Shown: positions 17,099 to 25,770 of the stretch, piece after piece
Layout of the letters: each line of letters opens with the position of its first letter
Numbering within the stretch: position 1 is the stretch's first letter
Source of the DNA: JANQRZ01 sp965214485
GTDB taxonomy: Bacteria; Bacteroidota; Rhodothermia; Rhodothermales; JANQRZ01
Reading direction: 5' to 3'
DNA: 64,000 nucleotides
Assembly: GCA_965214485.1 (NCBI GenBank)
Contig: CBDCBW010000003.1
Location: 1 to 64,000, forward strand
The notes under the pieces: generated by a model
The model's input: the letters and a program-made list of their open reading frames with translations, nothing else
What the model was told of the DNA's origin: nothing
Databases searched by the model: none
Translations under genes and position numbers: made by a program

Positions 17099-18709
17099 TC
17101 ACCCCTCCCCGGCCCGCACGACGACGGGCAACCCGAACGTCCGCTCGAACAGGCCCGCGCCGCGCGCGGCGGCCCACGCGTCGAGCTGCGGGTCGGCCTT
17201 CGTCTGGATGCCGAGGTCGAGCGCGGTGCCGGTGAGCGCCGCGTCGAGGTGGATGACGTTCTGGAAGTGGCTGCGGTCGAGGCCGTTGGCGAGGCGAAGC
17301 AGCGAGGCGAGCTCGTCGACGAGGCGGCGGTCGTCGCTCGGGAGCGCGGCGTAGTCGGCGTGGCGCTCGGTCGGGAGGCCGGCGCGGTGGTAGCGGGCGA
17401 CGTTGGCCGTGAGGGCGACCTCGTCCGGGGTAAAGCCCTTCAGGTCGGCGTGTTTGATGATGTAGAGCGAGTGCTTGTGGTGGCTCCGGCGGCTGACGGC
17501 GTAGCCGACGTCGCGCAGCACGGCGGCGTACTCGAGCAGCTCGCGCTCGCGCTTGCCCCGGCCGTGGAGCGGGGCCGTGGCGTCGAAGAGCCGGAGGGCG
17601 AGGCGGGCGACGTGCCGGGCGTGGGCCTCGTCCCACCGGAGGCGGATCGCGAGGTCGTAGACGCTGCGCCGCCGGACGCTGTGGAACGGCGCGAGCCGCT
17701 TGATCCACTTGTAGTTGCGCTCGACGAAGTCGATCACGATGCCCTCGCGGAGCGCGTCCGGGCTGACCTCGAAGCGCCGGACGCCGAGGTCCTTCAGCAC
17801 CACGTCGATGAGCATCGCCCCGGCGACGATCTGGTCGACGCGCTTCTCCTGCACGCCGGGCGTGGCGAGGCGCTGCGCCCGGTCCGAGGTCATGAGGGTC
17901 TTGGTGACGCGGCGGACCGTGAGGGCGTCGAAGACGTAGTCGAAGATCTGCCCGGCCTCGCCCGAGGCCGAGGCGGCGAGCGAGGCGATGTTCTGGAGCG
18001 TCCCCGAGCTCCCGACCACGCGCCGGAGCCCGAGGCCGCGCGCCGCCCGGAAGACCGGCCCGAGCTCCTCCCGGATGTGCGCCCGTAGCGCGCGGAACTC
18101 CGCCGGGGCCACGGGATCGGTCGTGACGAACTCCTCGGTGAGCCGCGCCGCGCCGAGCTTGAGGCTCTCGGCGAGGTAGACCGTCTCGCGGTCGGCGACG
18201 ATGAACTCGGCCGAGCCGCCGCCGACGTCGACGAGGAGCGACGGCTCGGCGAGGTCCACGGCGTGGCGGACGGCTTGGTAGATCAGCCGGGCCTCGGTCT
18301 CGCCCGTGATCGTGCGGATGTAGAGCCCGGTCTCGGCGCGCACGCGCTCGATGAAGGCCCCGCCGTTCTCGGCCTCGCGGACGGCGCTCGTCGCGCAGGC
18401 CACGGTGTCGGCCACGCCGTAGCCCTCGGCCATGTCCGTGATCGTGAGCAGCGCGTCGAGGCCGCGCTGCTGCGCCTCCTCGGTCAGCCGGTGCGAGCGG
18501 AAGCCGCCCTCGCCGAGGCGGACCATCTCCTTCTGCTTGTCGACGATCTCGAAGGTCCCGTCGGGGAAGGCGTCGAAAACGACCGCGTGGAACGAGTTCG
18601 AGCCGATGTCGATGACGCAGACCCGGACCGCGGCCGGGGCTCCGTCGCCGGGGGGCTCCGCGTCGGCGACGGGTGCCTCGGCGACGTTGGGATAGATGGG
18701 AGCCGGCAT
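17099..18709 (-). CDS. ppx: Ppx/GppA family exopolyphosphatase / pppGpp phosphohydrolase
   Basis: This 536-residue protein has the actin-like ATPase fold of Ppx/GppA (VCVIDIGSNSFHAVVFD near 30-46, TSAVREAENG near 105, LLVDVGGGSAEF near 158-169). It is followed by an HD-like helical domain with YAVSRRSHHKHSLYII near 395-410. The family releases phosphate from inorganic polyphosphate or converts pppGpp to ppGpp. The length matches the two-domain form. An inverted repeat element lies upstream in the promoter region. Which activity dominates cannot be read from sequence. Confidence 0.88.
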   Translation of the reverse strand: MPAPIYPNVAEAPVADAEPPGDGAPAAVRVCVIDIGSNSFHAVVFDAFPDGTFEIVDKQKEMVRLGEGGFRSHRLTEEAQQRGLDALLTITDMAEGYGVADTVACATSAVREAENGGAFIERVRAETGLYIRTITGETEARLIYQAVRHAVDLAEPSLLVDVGGGSAEFIVADRETVYLAESLKLGAARLTEEFVTTDPVAPAEFRALRAHIREELGPVFRAARGLGLRRVVGSSGTLQNIASLAASASGEAGQIFDYVFDALTVRRVTKTLMTSDRAQRLATPGVQEKRVDQIVAGAMLIDVVLKDLGVRRFEVSPDALREGIVIDFVERNYKWIKRLAPFHSVRRRSVYDLAIRLRWDEAHARHVARLALRLFDATAPLHGRGKRERELLEYAAVLRDVGYAVSRRSHHKHSLYIIKHADLKGFTPDEVALTANVARYHRAGLPTERHADYAALPSDDRRLVDELASLLRLANGLDRSHFQNVIHLDAALTGTALDLGIQTKADPQLDAWAAARGAGLFERTFGLPVVVRAGEG

Positions 18710-18783
18710 GGACGAGGCGAGGAGGGGAGCGAGCGGCGGAAGCTACGCCACGCCGCCGGACCCCCCGCTCGTCGAGCAGGATC

Positions 18784-18866
18784 GCTACGTTCTCCGTTCC
18801 CGTTCTCCCTCTCCCCACGCCGTGGGGGGAGGGCCAGGGAGGGGGGCGGGGGAGAAAGAACGTAGC
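18784..18866. repeat. Inverted-repeat element, family F, upstream of ppx
   Basis: Perfect 10-bp ends GCTACGTTCT and AGAACGTAGC enclose a G/C-rich hairpin (CCCTCTCCCCAC, GCC, GTGGGGGGAGGG). A related segment without the outer ends is at 44431-44475. Together with flanking sequence it fills part of the 555-bp gap 18710-19264, where I see no gene. Confidence 0.7.
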
Positions 18867-18893
18867 AGCTCTACCGCTTGTCGAGGGGCGCAT

Positions 18894-19268
18894 GGCCGGG
18901 GGATCCGCTCGCGAGCAAGGGACTGCAACACTAGAGTGGAGGACGTTTGCTCGTAGGCCGACCCGCGCTTCCGCTGCGCTCCGAGTGACGGGGCCTTGCG
19001 ACGGGAGCGTAGTCGGCTCGCTGGATAACGACGCCCGGGCATCGAGTTATACCACTGAGTTTGTGCGTCACCCTCTGCTAGCGCCGTAGTCTTTTGCTCG
19101 AAAGCGGACCCCCCCGCTTCCGCTGCCATCGCTCCGCTCCGAGCAGCGGAAGCTGTCCCCCTCAAGCGAGGGGGACAGGTCGTCGGCCCGTTGAGTGCAG
19201 GGGCTCGTCCCTGCGCGAAGGGCTGGCGGCCAGGGGGTCCGCTCACGAGCAGGGGACTGCAACACTAG
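18894..19268. repeat. Diverged direct duplication in the ppx / HAD-deaminase gap
   Basis: A 41-bp segment ending GGGACTGCAACACTAG occurs at 18894-18934 and 19228-19268 with a few differences. A second pair beginning TTTGCTCG and containing CGCTTCCGCTGC is at about 18944-18985 and 19092-19143. The downstream copy contains the stop codon of the HAD-deaminase gene. Confidence 0.65.
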
Positions 19269-20401
19269 CCCTGCTCGCCGGCCCGGAGCGCACGCCCCAC
19301 GAGCGCCCGGCACGCCGCCTCCCCCACCCCGCCTACGATGCGCGGCATCCGCCGCCCCTCGACCCGTTGCAGCGCCCCGGTCGCTCCGCCCTCCGGCGCG
19401 CCGAGGGCGTAGACGACGGTGTCGATCCCCGCCTCGACGGCGGCCCCGAGGCACAGTGCGCACGGCTCCTCCGTGCTCACGAGCACCAGGCCCTCGGCCC
19501 GGCCGCCGCGCTCGACGGCGGCGTGCTGGAGCGCCAGGAGCGCGGCGTGGGCGAGCTCGGTGCCCGCCGAGCGCGCTTGGCGGTGGGCGCGGGCGACCAC
19601 CGTCCCGTCCCACTCCGCCACGACGGCCCCGGCGGGGCGCTCCCCCGCCGCCGCGCCGCGCTCGGCCTCGGCGCGGGCCTCGGCCATCAGGCGCTCGAGC
19701 CGAGCTGGGGTGAGCGGCTCGGGGCCGGGCGAGACGGCGGCGAGCGCCTCGTCGAGGTGGTCGAGCAGGTCCGCCGCGTCGGCGTAGGCCACGCGGGCGC
19801 CGGCGCGGACGAGCGCCTCGGCGTCGTAGACCCACGTCGTGAGGCCGATGCCGGCGACGCCGGCTCGGGACGCGGCCTCGAAGTCGAACCGCGTGTCGCC
19901 GACGAGGGCGGCCTCCGCCGGGCCGACGCCGAGCTTCTCGAGCGCCGCTCGGACCACGCCCGCCTCGGGCTTCGAGGCGTCCACGTCGCTCGAGGTCGTC
20001 ACGGCGTCGACGTGCTCGCGGAGGTCGGTCCCGGCGCTCTCGAAGATGGTCTCGAGGTCGTCCTCGCCGGAGGACGTGGCGATGGCGACCTTCAAGCCCC
20101 GCTCTTTGCAGGCGGCGACGAGGTCCAGCACGCGGGGGAAGAGGGCGAAGGCGTGCTCGGCGGCGAGGGCCTCGAACACGTCGCCGTAGCGCGCCCGGAC
20201 CGCGTCGCCGTCGGCGCGCTCGGCGTCCTCGCCGAGGACGGCGGCGACGAGCTTGTCGCCGCCCTTGCCGATCTCCTCGTCGATCCGGCTCGCGGTGACG
20301 CGGTACCCGAGCGCGTCGAAGGCGCGGACGAAGGCCTCGACGTGGAAGCGGTTGGTGTCGGTGAGCGTGCCGTCGAGGTCGAGCAGGAGCGCGGTGAGCA
20401 T
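19265..20401 (-). CDS. HAD-family phosphatase fused to a cytidine-deaminase-fold domain
   Basis: Residues 1 to about 225 form a beta-phosphoglucomutase-like HAD hydrolase: DLDGT with Asp8 and Asp10, IATSS near 107, SKPEAG near 143 and GDTRFDFEAA near 169. Residues about 230-378 form a CMP/dCMP or nucleoside deaminase domain with the zinc motif PCALC (Cys314, Cys317) and His285. The canonical H-A-E motif reads H285-A286-A287, so the catalytic glutamate is absent. Codon 287 is GCG, one base from GAG. The domain should bind zinc but may be inactive or regulatory. The ATG at 20401 gives the normal HAD start. The combination suggests nucleotide or base salvage, but the substrate is unknown. Confidence 0.78.
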   Translation of the reverse strand: MLTALLLDLDGTLTDTNRFHVEAFVRAFDALGYRVTASRIDEEIGKGGDKLVAAVLGEDAERADGDAVRARYGDVFEALAAEHAFALFPRVLDLVAACKERGLKVAIATSSGEDDLETIFESAGTDLREHVDAVTTSSDVDASKPEAGVVRAALEKLGVGPAEAALVGDTRFDFEAASRAGVAGIGLTTWVYDAEALVRAGARVAYADAADLLDHLDEALAAVSPGPEPLTPARLERLMAEARAEAERGAAAGERPAGAVVAEWDGTVVARAHRQARSAGTELAHAALLALQHAAVERGGRAEGLVLVSTEEPCALCLGAAVEAGIDTVVYALGAPEGGATGALQRVEGRRMPRIVGGVGEAACRALVGRALRAGEQG

Positions 20402-20510
20402 CGGGAGGGTGGAAGAGAGGATGGAACAGAAGAGAGGTGCGCGGGGGAGTCGGGAGAACGGCGAGGGAAGGCGAAGTATCTTGCAGCTCTTCTCCGCACG
20501 TCCTCCGGCC

Positions 20511-22064
20511 ATGCTCCGAACGATTCCTCCGCGCGGGTTGATCCGTACGGCACCGCTGCTCCTCGCGCCGCTGCTCCTCGCGCTGCTCGCTCCCGCCCTC
20601 CGCGCCCAGGGCGGCCTCCCCTTCGAGACGTTCCGGCAGTTCACCGACAGCCTCGAGACGATCGCGGCGCTCCCCGACGCCGACGAGCGCGACGCGGCGA
20701 TGGATGCGCTCTGGGACGCCCTCGCCGAGACGGGGCAGGTCCCCTTCGCCCTCGGCGACTCCGCCGCGTTCCTCTACCGGGGGCCGGGCACGAGCGTCCG
20801 CCTCGCGGGCGACCACAACGGCTGGAACCCGAACGCCGAAGCGCCCCTCGCCTTCGCCGGGCAGAGCGACGTCCGGTGGCGCATCCACCGCTTCCCGGCA
20901 GCGGCTCGGCTCGACTACAAGCTCGTCCGCGACGGCTCGTGGATTCTCGACCCGGCGAACCCGCGTCAGCAGTGGAGCGGCTTCGGCCCGAACTCCGAGC
21001 TGCGGATGCCCGGCTGGGTCTTCCCCGAGGAGACCGTCCGCGACCTCGACACGCCCGCCGGGGCGCTCACCCCGACCCGCACGGTCCAGAGCACGCACCT
21101 CGGCTACGCCGTCGCGTACCGCGTCTACACGCCCGCCGGCTACGACGGCCTCGCGGGCCTCCCCGTCGTCTACGTCACCGACGGGCACGAGTACAGCGAC
21201 GACCGCCTCGGGGCCTTCCGCATCGTGCTCGACAACCTCATCCACGAGGGCCGGGCCGAGCCCGCCGTCGCCGTGTTCGTCGACCCGCGCGTCGACGGGC
21301 AGAACCGGCGCGCCGAGCAGTACGTCCAGAACCCCGCCTTCGCGGCCTTCGTCGCCGAGGAGCTCGTGCCCGCCATCGACGAGGCGTACCGGACGCGGCC
21401 CGACCGCGAGGGACGGGTGATCCTCGGCACCTCGCTCGGCGGGCTGTTCTCGGCGTACCTCGGGCTGCTCCACCCGGAGACGTTCGGCAGGCTCGCGGCG
21501 CAGTCCCCCGCGTTCTGGGTGAGCGAGGGCAGCGGCTGGAGCGGCCCTTCGGTCTACGAGATGATGGCCGACGCCGAGCCCGGCCTGTTCCAGGTCTACC
21601 TGTCTACGGGCACGGTCAACGACACCGAGGCCGGGGCGCGGCGGATGCGCGACGTGCTCGAGCAGGGGGCCCACGCGCTGACGTACCGCGAGGTCCCGGA
21701 GGGGCACTCGTGGGGCAACTGGCGAGCCCTCCTCGACGAGGTGCTGACGGCTCTCGTCCCCGGCCCGGCGGTCGGCGTGGAGGACGAGGCGCAGGGCGCG
21801 CTGCCGCCGCTGCGCCTCACGCCCTATCCGAACCCGGCGCACGGGCGCGTCACGTTCGAGTTTGCGCTCGCCGCACCCGCCTCGGTCCGGCTCTCGTGCT
21901 ACGACGCCGGGGGCCGGCTGCGCGCCCGGCTGGTCGAGGACAGGCGTGCGGCGGGCGAGCACGCGGTCACGGTGGACGCCCGGCGGCTCGGCGCGGCGGG
22001 GGCGTACCTCTGCCGCCTGACCGCAGGCGAGCACGCCGTGACCCGCACCGTCAGCCTGCTCTGA
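20511..22064 (+). CDS. Secreted esterase with CBM48-like N-domain and T9SS sorting domain
   Basis: This 517-residue exported protein begins with a long hydrophobic signal peptide (about 13-33, ending LRAQ). A CBM48/AMPK-type beta-sandwich follows at about 85-145 (VRLAGDHNGWNPNAEAPLAF). An esterase-D/Fes-like alpha/beta-hydrolase spans about 190-420 with VVYVTDGHEY and the nucleophile elbow GTSLGG (Ser308). The last about 80 residues (LRLTPYPNPAHGRVTF through LVEDRR and YLCRLTAG) are a type A T9SS sorting domain, so the protein is probably secreted or surface-attached. It is divergent from the HAD-deaminase gene. A TATCTTG sequence 34 bases upstream could be a -7 box. The natural substrate is unknown. 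Confidence 0.82.
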   Translation: MLRTIPPRGLIRTAPLLLAPLLLALLAPALRAQGGLPFETFRQFTDSLETIAALPDADERDAAMDALWDALAETGQVPFALGDSAAFLYRGPGTSVRLAGDHNGWNPNAEAPLAFAGQSDVRWRIHRFPAAARLDYKLVRDGSWILDPANPRQQWSGFGPNSELRMPGWVFPEETVRDLDTPAGALTPTRTVQSTHLGYAVAYRVYTPAGYDGLAGLPVVYVTDGHEYSDDRLGAFRIVLDNLIHEGRAEPAVAVFVDPRVDGQNRRAEQYVQNPAFAAFVAEELVPAIDEAYRTRPDREGRVILGTSLGGLFSAYLGLLHPETFGRLAAQSPAFWVSEGSGWSGPSVYEMMADAEPGLFQVYLSTGTVNDTEAGARRMRDVLEQGAHALTYREVPEGHSWGNWRALLDEVLTALVPGPAVGVEDEAQGALPPLRLTPYPNPAHGRVTFEFALAAPASVRLSCYDAGGRLRARLVEDRRAAGEHAVTVDARRLGAAGAYLCRLTAGEHAVTRTVSLL

Positions 22065-22205
22065 GAGCCTACGGGCCCGCCTGGTGGGGTCGCTGCGCTC
22101 CCCGATCCTGCGGATTCGCGCGCCTCGAGCGCGTCCTGTTCGCTCGCTTTCGCCTTCGCTCTACCTCCTCAAACAGGCTCTGATACGGAATCCGGCTGAA
22201 GGGTT

Positions 22206-22240
22206 GTCATTTCGACGAGCGCAGCGAGGAGAAATCTCCC
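22206..22240. repeat. Half-palindrome of family B (GTCATTTCGA)
   Basis: GTCATTTCGACGAGCGCAGC followed by GAGGAGAAATCTCCC is one arm of a family whose complete two-armed copy is at 31451-31537. No matching second arm is nearby. Confidence 0.65.
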
Positions 22241-22259
22241 CCGATGCGACCGTTCGCTC

Positions 22260-22351
22260 CTCAAAGCTTCGCTCCTCGAGGCTTCGCTTTCGCGCGCCTC
22301 GGGGGCGGTCTGCTCGCTCTCGCCTCGCACATCCTATTCATGAACACACGC
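22260..22351. repeat. 5'-truncated GTTCATGAAC-type MITE
   Basis: This segment, ending ATTCATGAACACAC, is nearly identical to the right half of the element at 44515-44728, including CTCGCCTCGCACATCC. The left terminus is missing. It ends 6 bases before the acyltransferase ATG. Confidence 0.7.
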
Positions 22352-22357
22352 TGAGCG

Positions 22358-22963
22358 ATGCCGGAGCCGAAGGTGGAACGGGTCCCCTTGCCCGCGCTCG
22401 GCGACCGGGTGCCGCGCCGGGGCAACGCGCTCTCGCGGCGGCTCGCGCGCGCGGTGCTGAAGCTCGCCGGCTGGCACCTGACGGGCGGGCTGCCGAACGC
22501 GCCCAAGTTCGTCATCGCCGTCGCCCCGCACACCTCGAACTGGGACTTCGTCGTCGCCGCGCTGGCGCGGGAGGCGATGGGGATGCAGGCGCGGTTCCTC
22601 GGGAAAAACGCGCTGTTCCGCCCGCCGCTGGGGTGGCTGATGCGGTGGCTCGGCGGGACGCCGGTGCACCGGGACGCCCGGCGCGGCCTCGTTGGGCAGA
22701 CCGCCCGAACCTTCGCCGAGCACGACGCCTTCGTGCTCGCCATCGCTCCCGAGGGCACGCGCCGCGCCGTCGCGTCGTGGCGCACGGGGTTCTACTACAT
22801 CGCCCTCGAAGCCGGCGTCCCGATTGCGCTCGCCACGCTGGACTATGGCCGGAAGGAGATCGTCGCCGGCCCCGCCCTCGTCCCCTCCGGCGACCTCGAC
22901 GCCGACCTCAGCACCATGCGGTCCTTCTTCGCCGGGATCACGCCGAAGCGCGGCGGACCGTGA
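22358..22963 (+). CDS. PlsC-like lysophospholipid acyltransferase
   Basis: This 201-residue protein of the glycerol-phosphate acyltransferase superfamily transfers acyl chains to lysophospholipids or related lipids at the membrane. The catalytic HX4D box is HTSNWD (58-63). The second signature PEGTR is at 131-135. A FLGKNALFRPPLGWLMRWLGG segment at 80-100 corresponds to the membrane-binding motif. It is shorter than typical PlsC (about 240), and the active-site sequence HTSNWD is the variant of the COG0204 group seen in Bacteroidota. A truncated MITE abuts its start. Confidence 0.8.
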   Translation: MPEPKVERVPLPALGDRVPRRGNALSRRLARAVLKLAGWHLTGGLPNAPKFVIAVAPHTSNWDFVVAALAREAMGMQARFLGKNALFRPPLGWLMRWLGGTPVHRDARRGLVGQTARTFAEHDAFVLAIAPEGTRRAVASWRTGFYYIALEAGVPIALATLDYGRKEIVAGPALVPSGDLDADLSTMRSFFAGITPKRGGP

Positions 22964-23204
22964 GACAGAGGACGGTGAGACAGAGGACGGTGAAACGGCC
23001 GAGTTAACTTGACCGGTTTAGCTCACTCGTCACACCAACTCCGATGGCTTACTTCGTGTTTGAGGGACAGTCATCCCCGACCCCGATCGGGGACCCACCG
23101 GCCAGCAACCCCTGTAGGTCCCCGCCTGCGCGGGGATGACTTGTATCGAGGGGAGCCGCTAAACACGAACCGTTTAACCGGATTTGGTAGCACTCGTCAC
23201 ACTC
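22964..23204. repeat. Composite intergenic element copy 1, with an embedded family A palindrome
   Basis: After the acyltransferase stop, a purine-rich tandem (GAGACAGAGGACGGT, twice) leads into a variant core ending GTTAACTTGACCGGTTTA (22995-23020). A family A palindrome at 23070-23140 follows. A diverged direct copy of the core end and following sequence (GGTAGCACTCGTCACAC) lies at about 23177-23204. Confidence 0.55.
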
Positions 23205-23206
23205 TC

Positions 23207-24775
23207 TCAGTCCCTCGGCCCGGCGAGGCGTGCCGCGCGGCGCAGGAGGCCGGCCATGCTGCGGACGGACGCGGCCTCGGCGGCGGCCTCGAGCCGGTGC
23301 TGCACCGCGAGCCGCCCCACCGGCTCGTTGAACGGGACCGCCATCAGCTCCGGCCACGCGTGCGCCACGATGTCGTGCTGGAACCTGCGCCGGGCGCGGT
23401 ACGGCACCGGCAGGCGGAGCATGGCCCCGACGTTGAAGGCCCCGCGGAACGGGCTGAAGCCGCGCCTCCGGCGCTCCGGGAGATAGACGCTCGGGGCCGC
23501 CCAGCAGCCCTCGACCTGCTCGACGTAGAGCAGCTCCATCACGGTCGGGACGTGCGCCCGGACCTCGGCCGGGAGGCCGTCCCACCACGCCTGCGCGGCG
23601 GCGAGCACGCGCGGGGTCTGCGGTGCCCGGGCGAACTGCGCGAAGAGCGCCGGCCCGAGGTCTGCCGTCTCGATCCCGAGGCGCGGCCAGTAGATGCCTC
23701 GCCCGACGGCCCCGTTCATCCCGTTGAGCCCGAGCCCCTGCTCCTCGCCGCCTGGCCCGGCCACTGCGAACCGCAGCACGGCCCCGGCCCCGACCTCGCC
23801 GAGGGCGACGAACCGCCGGCGGACCTCGCCCGGCGGGCGCTCCCGCAGCCTCAGCACCTGGTGCGGCAGCCGCGCGCACCGCGCCACGCGCCGCGCCGCC
23901 GCCACGTCCAGGCGGTGCCTCGGCAGCCCCCCCTCCCGGGTGAACAGAACCGCCTCGACGCCCTCGCCCTCCACGAACGGGCGCAGCACCGCGAGCGCCG
24001 CCCGCGAGTCGCGGCCTGCGGTGAGGCCGAGCCGCACCTGCTTCGGCCCCGCCTCGAAGGCCGCGCGCAGCACCCGCCGCGAGTGCCCGACCACCCGCTC
24101 GACGCCCTCGTGGCCGCTCGCGTAGGACGGCACCGCGCCGACCGGCCAGTGCCGCTGCGGCTCGAACGTGCCGAGGTCCAGGGCGTGGTTCGGGAGGAGG
24201 CGGCGCAGCCCGCGGTGGGCTGTCAGGCCAAAGGTGTAGCGGTACCTCGCCGCGAGAGGGTCGAAGGCGAGGCTCAGGCCGGCGTCGCGCGCGAGGCCGG
24301 GGACGAGGTTGTGCGACGAGGCCACCGCCCGGTGCTCGGGGCTGTAGACCACGCTCCCGGTCGGGTTGACGTAGACGCGGCGGAGCGAGGGGGCGACGAC
24401 GAGCGCCGTCCACGCCCCCTCGAGCCCGTGCCCCTCGTCGCTCAGGCCCTCGGCGTCCCGCCCGTAGAGCGCCCGCCCGAGCTCGCCCGGCGACGGGTCG
24501 GGGCCGACGGGCAGCGACAGGGTGGTGCCCGGCACGCGGTCGCCGTCCGGCCCGAGCTGCGCGAGCACCTCGACCGCCCACCCGAGCCTCGTCCCGTCGG
24601 CGGCCCGCAGCCGGGCGACGCGCGCCTCGGGGTGCGCCGCGAAGTGCCAGCCGCCGAGCGACTCCGACGGCCAAGCCGCCGGCAAGAGCGCGGGGTCGGC
24701 GGCGAGGAGGAACTGCCGGGGGAGCGCCTCCGGGGGCAGCGGATAGAGCGCGTCAAGGGCGGCGAAGTCCGTCAT
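23207..24775 (-). CDS. Asparagine-synthase-like protein without glutaminase domain
   Basis: The 522-residue product matches the asparagine synthase C-terminal (ATP-pyrophosphatase) superfamily around residues 215-300. The PP-loop reads LGLTAGRDSRAAL rather than the canonical SGGxDS, so it is altered but keeps the Asp-Ser pair. No Cys2 is present and the N-terminal about 200 residues do not look like a class II glutaminase, so free ammonia, another amine or no amidation at all is possible. The start at 24775 overlaps the methyltransferase stop (ATGA), pointing to coupled translation. Such pairs occur in natural-product and surface-polysaccharide loci. True asparagine synthesis is unlikely. Confidence 0.65.
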   Translation of the reverse strand: MTDFAALDALYPLPPEALPRQFLLAADPALLPAAWPSESLGGWHFAAHPEARVARLRAADGTRLGWAVEVLAQLGPDGDRVPGTTLSLPVGPDPSPGELGRALYGRDAEGLSDEGHGLEGAWTALVVAPSLRRVYVNPTGSVVYSPEHRAVASSHNLVPGLARDAGLSLAFDPLAARYRYTFGLTAHRGLRRLLPNHALDLGTFEPQRHWPVGAVPSYASGHEGVERVVGHSRRVLRAAFEAGPKQVRLGLTAGRDSRAALAVLRPFVEGEGVEAVLFTREGGLPRHRLDVAAARRVARCARLPHQVLRLRERPPGEVRRRFVALGEVGAGAVLRFAVAGPGGEEQGLGLNGMNGAVGRGIYWPRLGIETADLGPALFAQFARAPQTPRVLAAAQAWWDGLPAEVRAHVPTVMELLYVEQVEGCWAAPSVYLPERRRRGFSPFRGAFNVGAMLRLPVPYRARRRFQHDIVAHAWPELMAVPFNEPVGRLAVQHRLEAAAEAASVRSMAGLLRRAARLAGPRD

Positions 24776-25578
24776 CCGCGCGGGGCCTTCACCCCCGTCC
24801 CGTAGACGAGGGACCACGGGAGCCTCACCTTCGCGCTGCCGCCCTCGGCGCGGAAGGGCTCGGCGCGCTCGATGCGGAAGTGCCGGTCGAGCGCCGCTTC
24901 GACCTCGGCCGGCGTCGCCTTCGTCATCCCGAACAGGCGGTGGGTGTAGCGCACGAGCTGCTCCGCGGAGTCGAACGTCCAGTAGAACCGGCGGTGCTCC
25001 TCCGTGACGGCCTCGAACCCCGCCTCGGTGAGCAGGCGTCGGGTCTCGCCGCTGCGGAGGAAGACGCCGTCGTGCCCGGTCTCGGTGTAGCGGTCCACGG
25101 GGCCGTTCAGGAACCGGGCCACGTCCGTGCCGCCGAGCACGTCGCCCACCGCGAAGCGTCCGCCGGGCCGGAGGACGCGGTAGGCCTCGCGGAAGAACGC
25201 GCCCTTGTCGCCCAGGTGGTGGAGCCCGGCGAGGCTGCCGACGCGGTCCACGCTTCCGCCCGCGAGCGGGAGCGCACCGAGCGGGGCGACGTGCCGCGTG
25301 AACGCCGCGTCCGTCGCCTCGGCGAAGCGCAGCGACGGCTCGACGCAGACGATCTGCGCCGGGTCCGCGACGAGCGCGCGGAGGCCCTCGGCGAGGTAGC
25401 CGCCGCCCGCCGGCGCGTCGCAGACGCGGTGCTCCGGCCCGACACCGAGGAGGTCGATCAGAATCCGCCGCTCGACGTCTCGGGCGTGGGGATGGATGAG
25501 CGCCGCCTCGTTGTAGAGATCGCCTCGCGCCTCGAAGGTGTCCGTATAGCTGTCCTGCGCACTCGAATTAACCGACAT
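24772..25578 (-). CDS. Class I SAM-dependent methyltransferase
   Basis: This 268-residue methyltransferase has a UbiE-like Rossmann fold. Motif I is VCDAPAGGGYLAEGL, an acidic loop IVCVEPS follows, and LHHLGDKGAFFREAYRVLRPGGRFAVGDVLG carries motifs II-III. The ATG at 25578 was chosen because GTAGGA lies just upstream and the fold begins soon after. It is translationally coupled to the asparagine-synthase-like gene. The substrate is unknown. A 192-bp gap separates it from the DUF58 gene. Confidence 0.82.
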   Translation of the reverse strand: MSVNSSAQDSYTDTFEARGDLYNEAALIHPHARDVERRILIDLLGVGPEHRVCDAPAGGGYLAEGLRALVADPAQIVCVEPSLRFAEATDAAFTRHVAPLGALPLAGGSVDRVGSLAGLHHLGDKGAFFREAYRVLRPGGRFAVGDVLGGTDVARFLNGPVDRYTETGHDGVFLRSGETRRLLTEAGFEAVTEEHRRFYWTFDSAEQLVRYTHRLFGMTKATPAEVEAALDRHFRIERAEPFRAEGGSAKVRLPWSLVYGTGVKAPRG

Positions 25579-25770
25579 CTTCCTACGGGTATAGCCCCTC
25601 CTACATGGCAAATCCTAGCATCACGCGCAAGGTACGCACGCGTCGGCCGGCGTCTCGGCCCGCGTCCGGTTTCTCTGTTTTTCCTCCTAGCTCCCGTTAC
25701 GAACTTCCTTTGCGATGGCTGTGCTTTCTCGTTCCCTGGCACGCCGCAGCGATCGTTCATGAGCACCCTC

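Noticed and set aside
25750..25770. Another GTTCATGAAC MITE end near GTTCATGAGC
   Set aside because: Only a short partial match with no second terminus or subterminal similarity.
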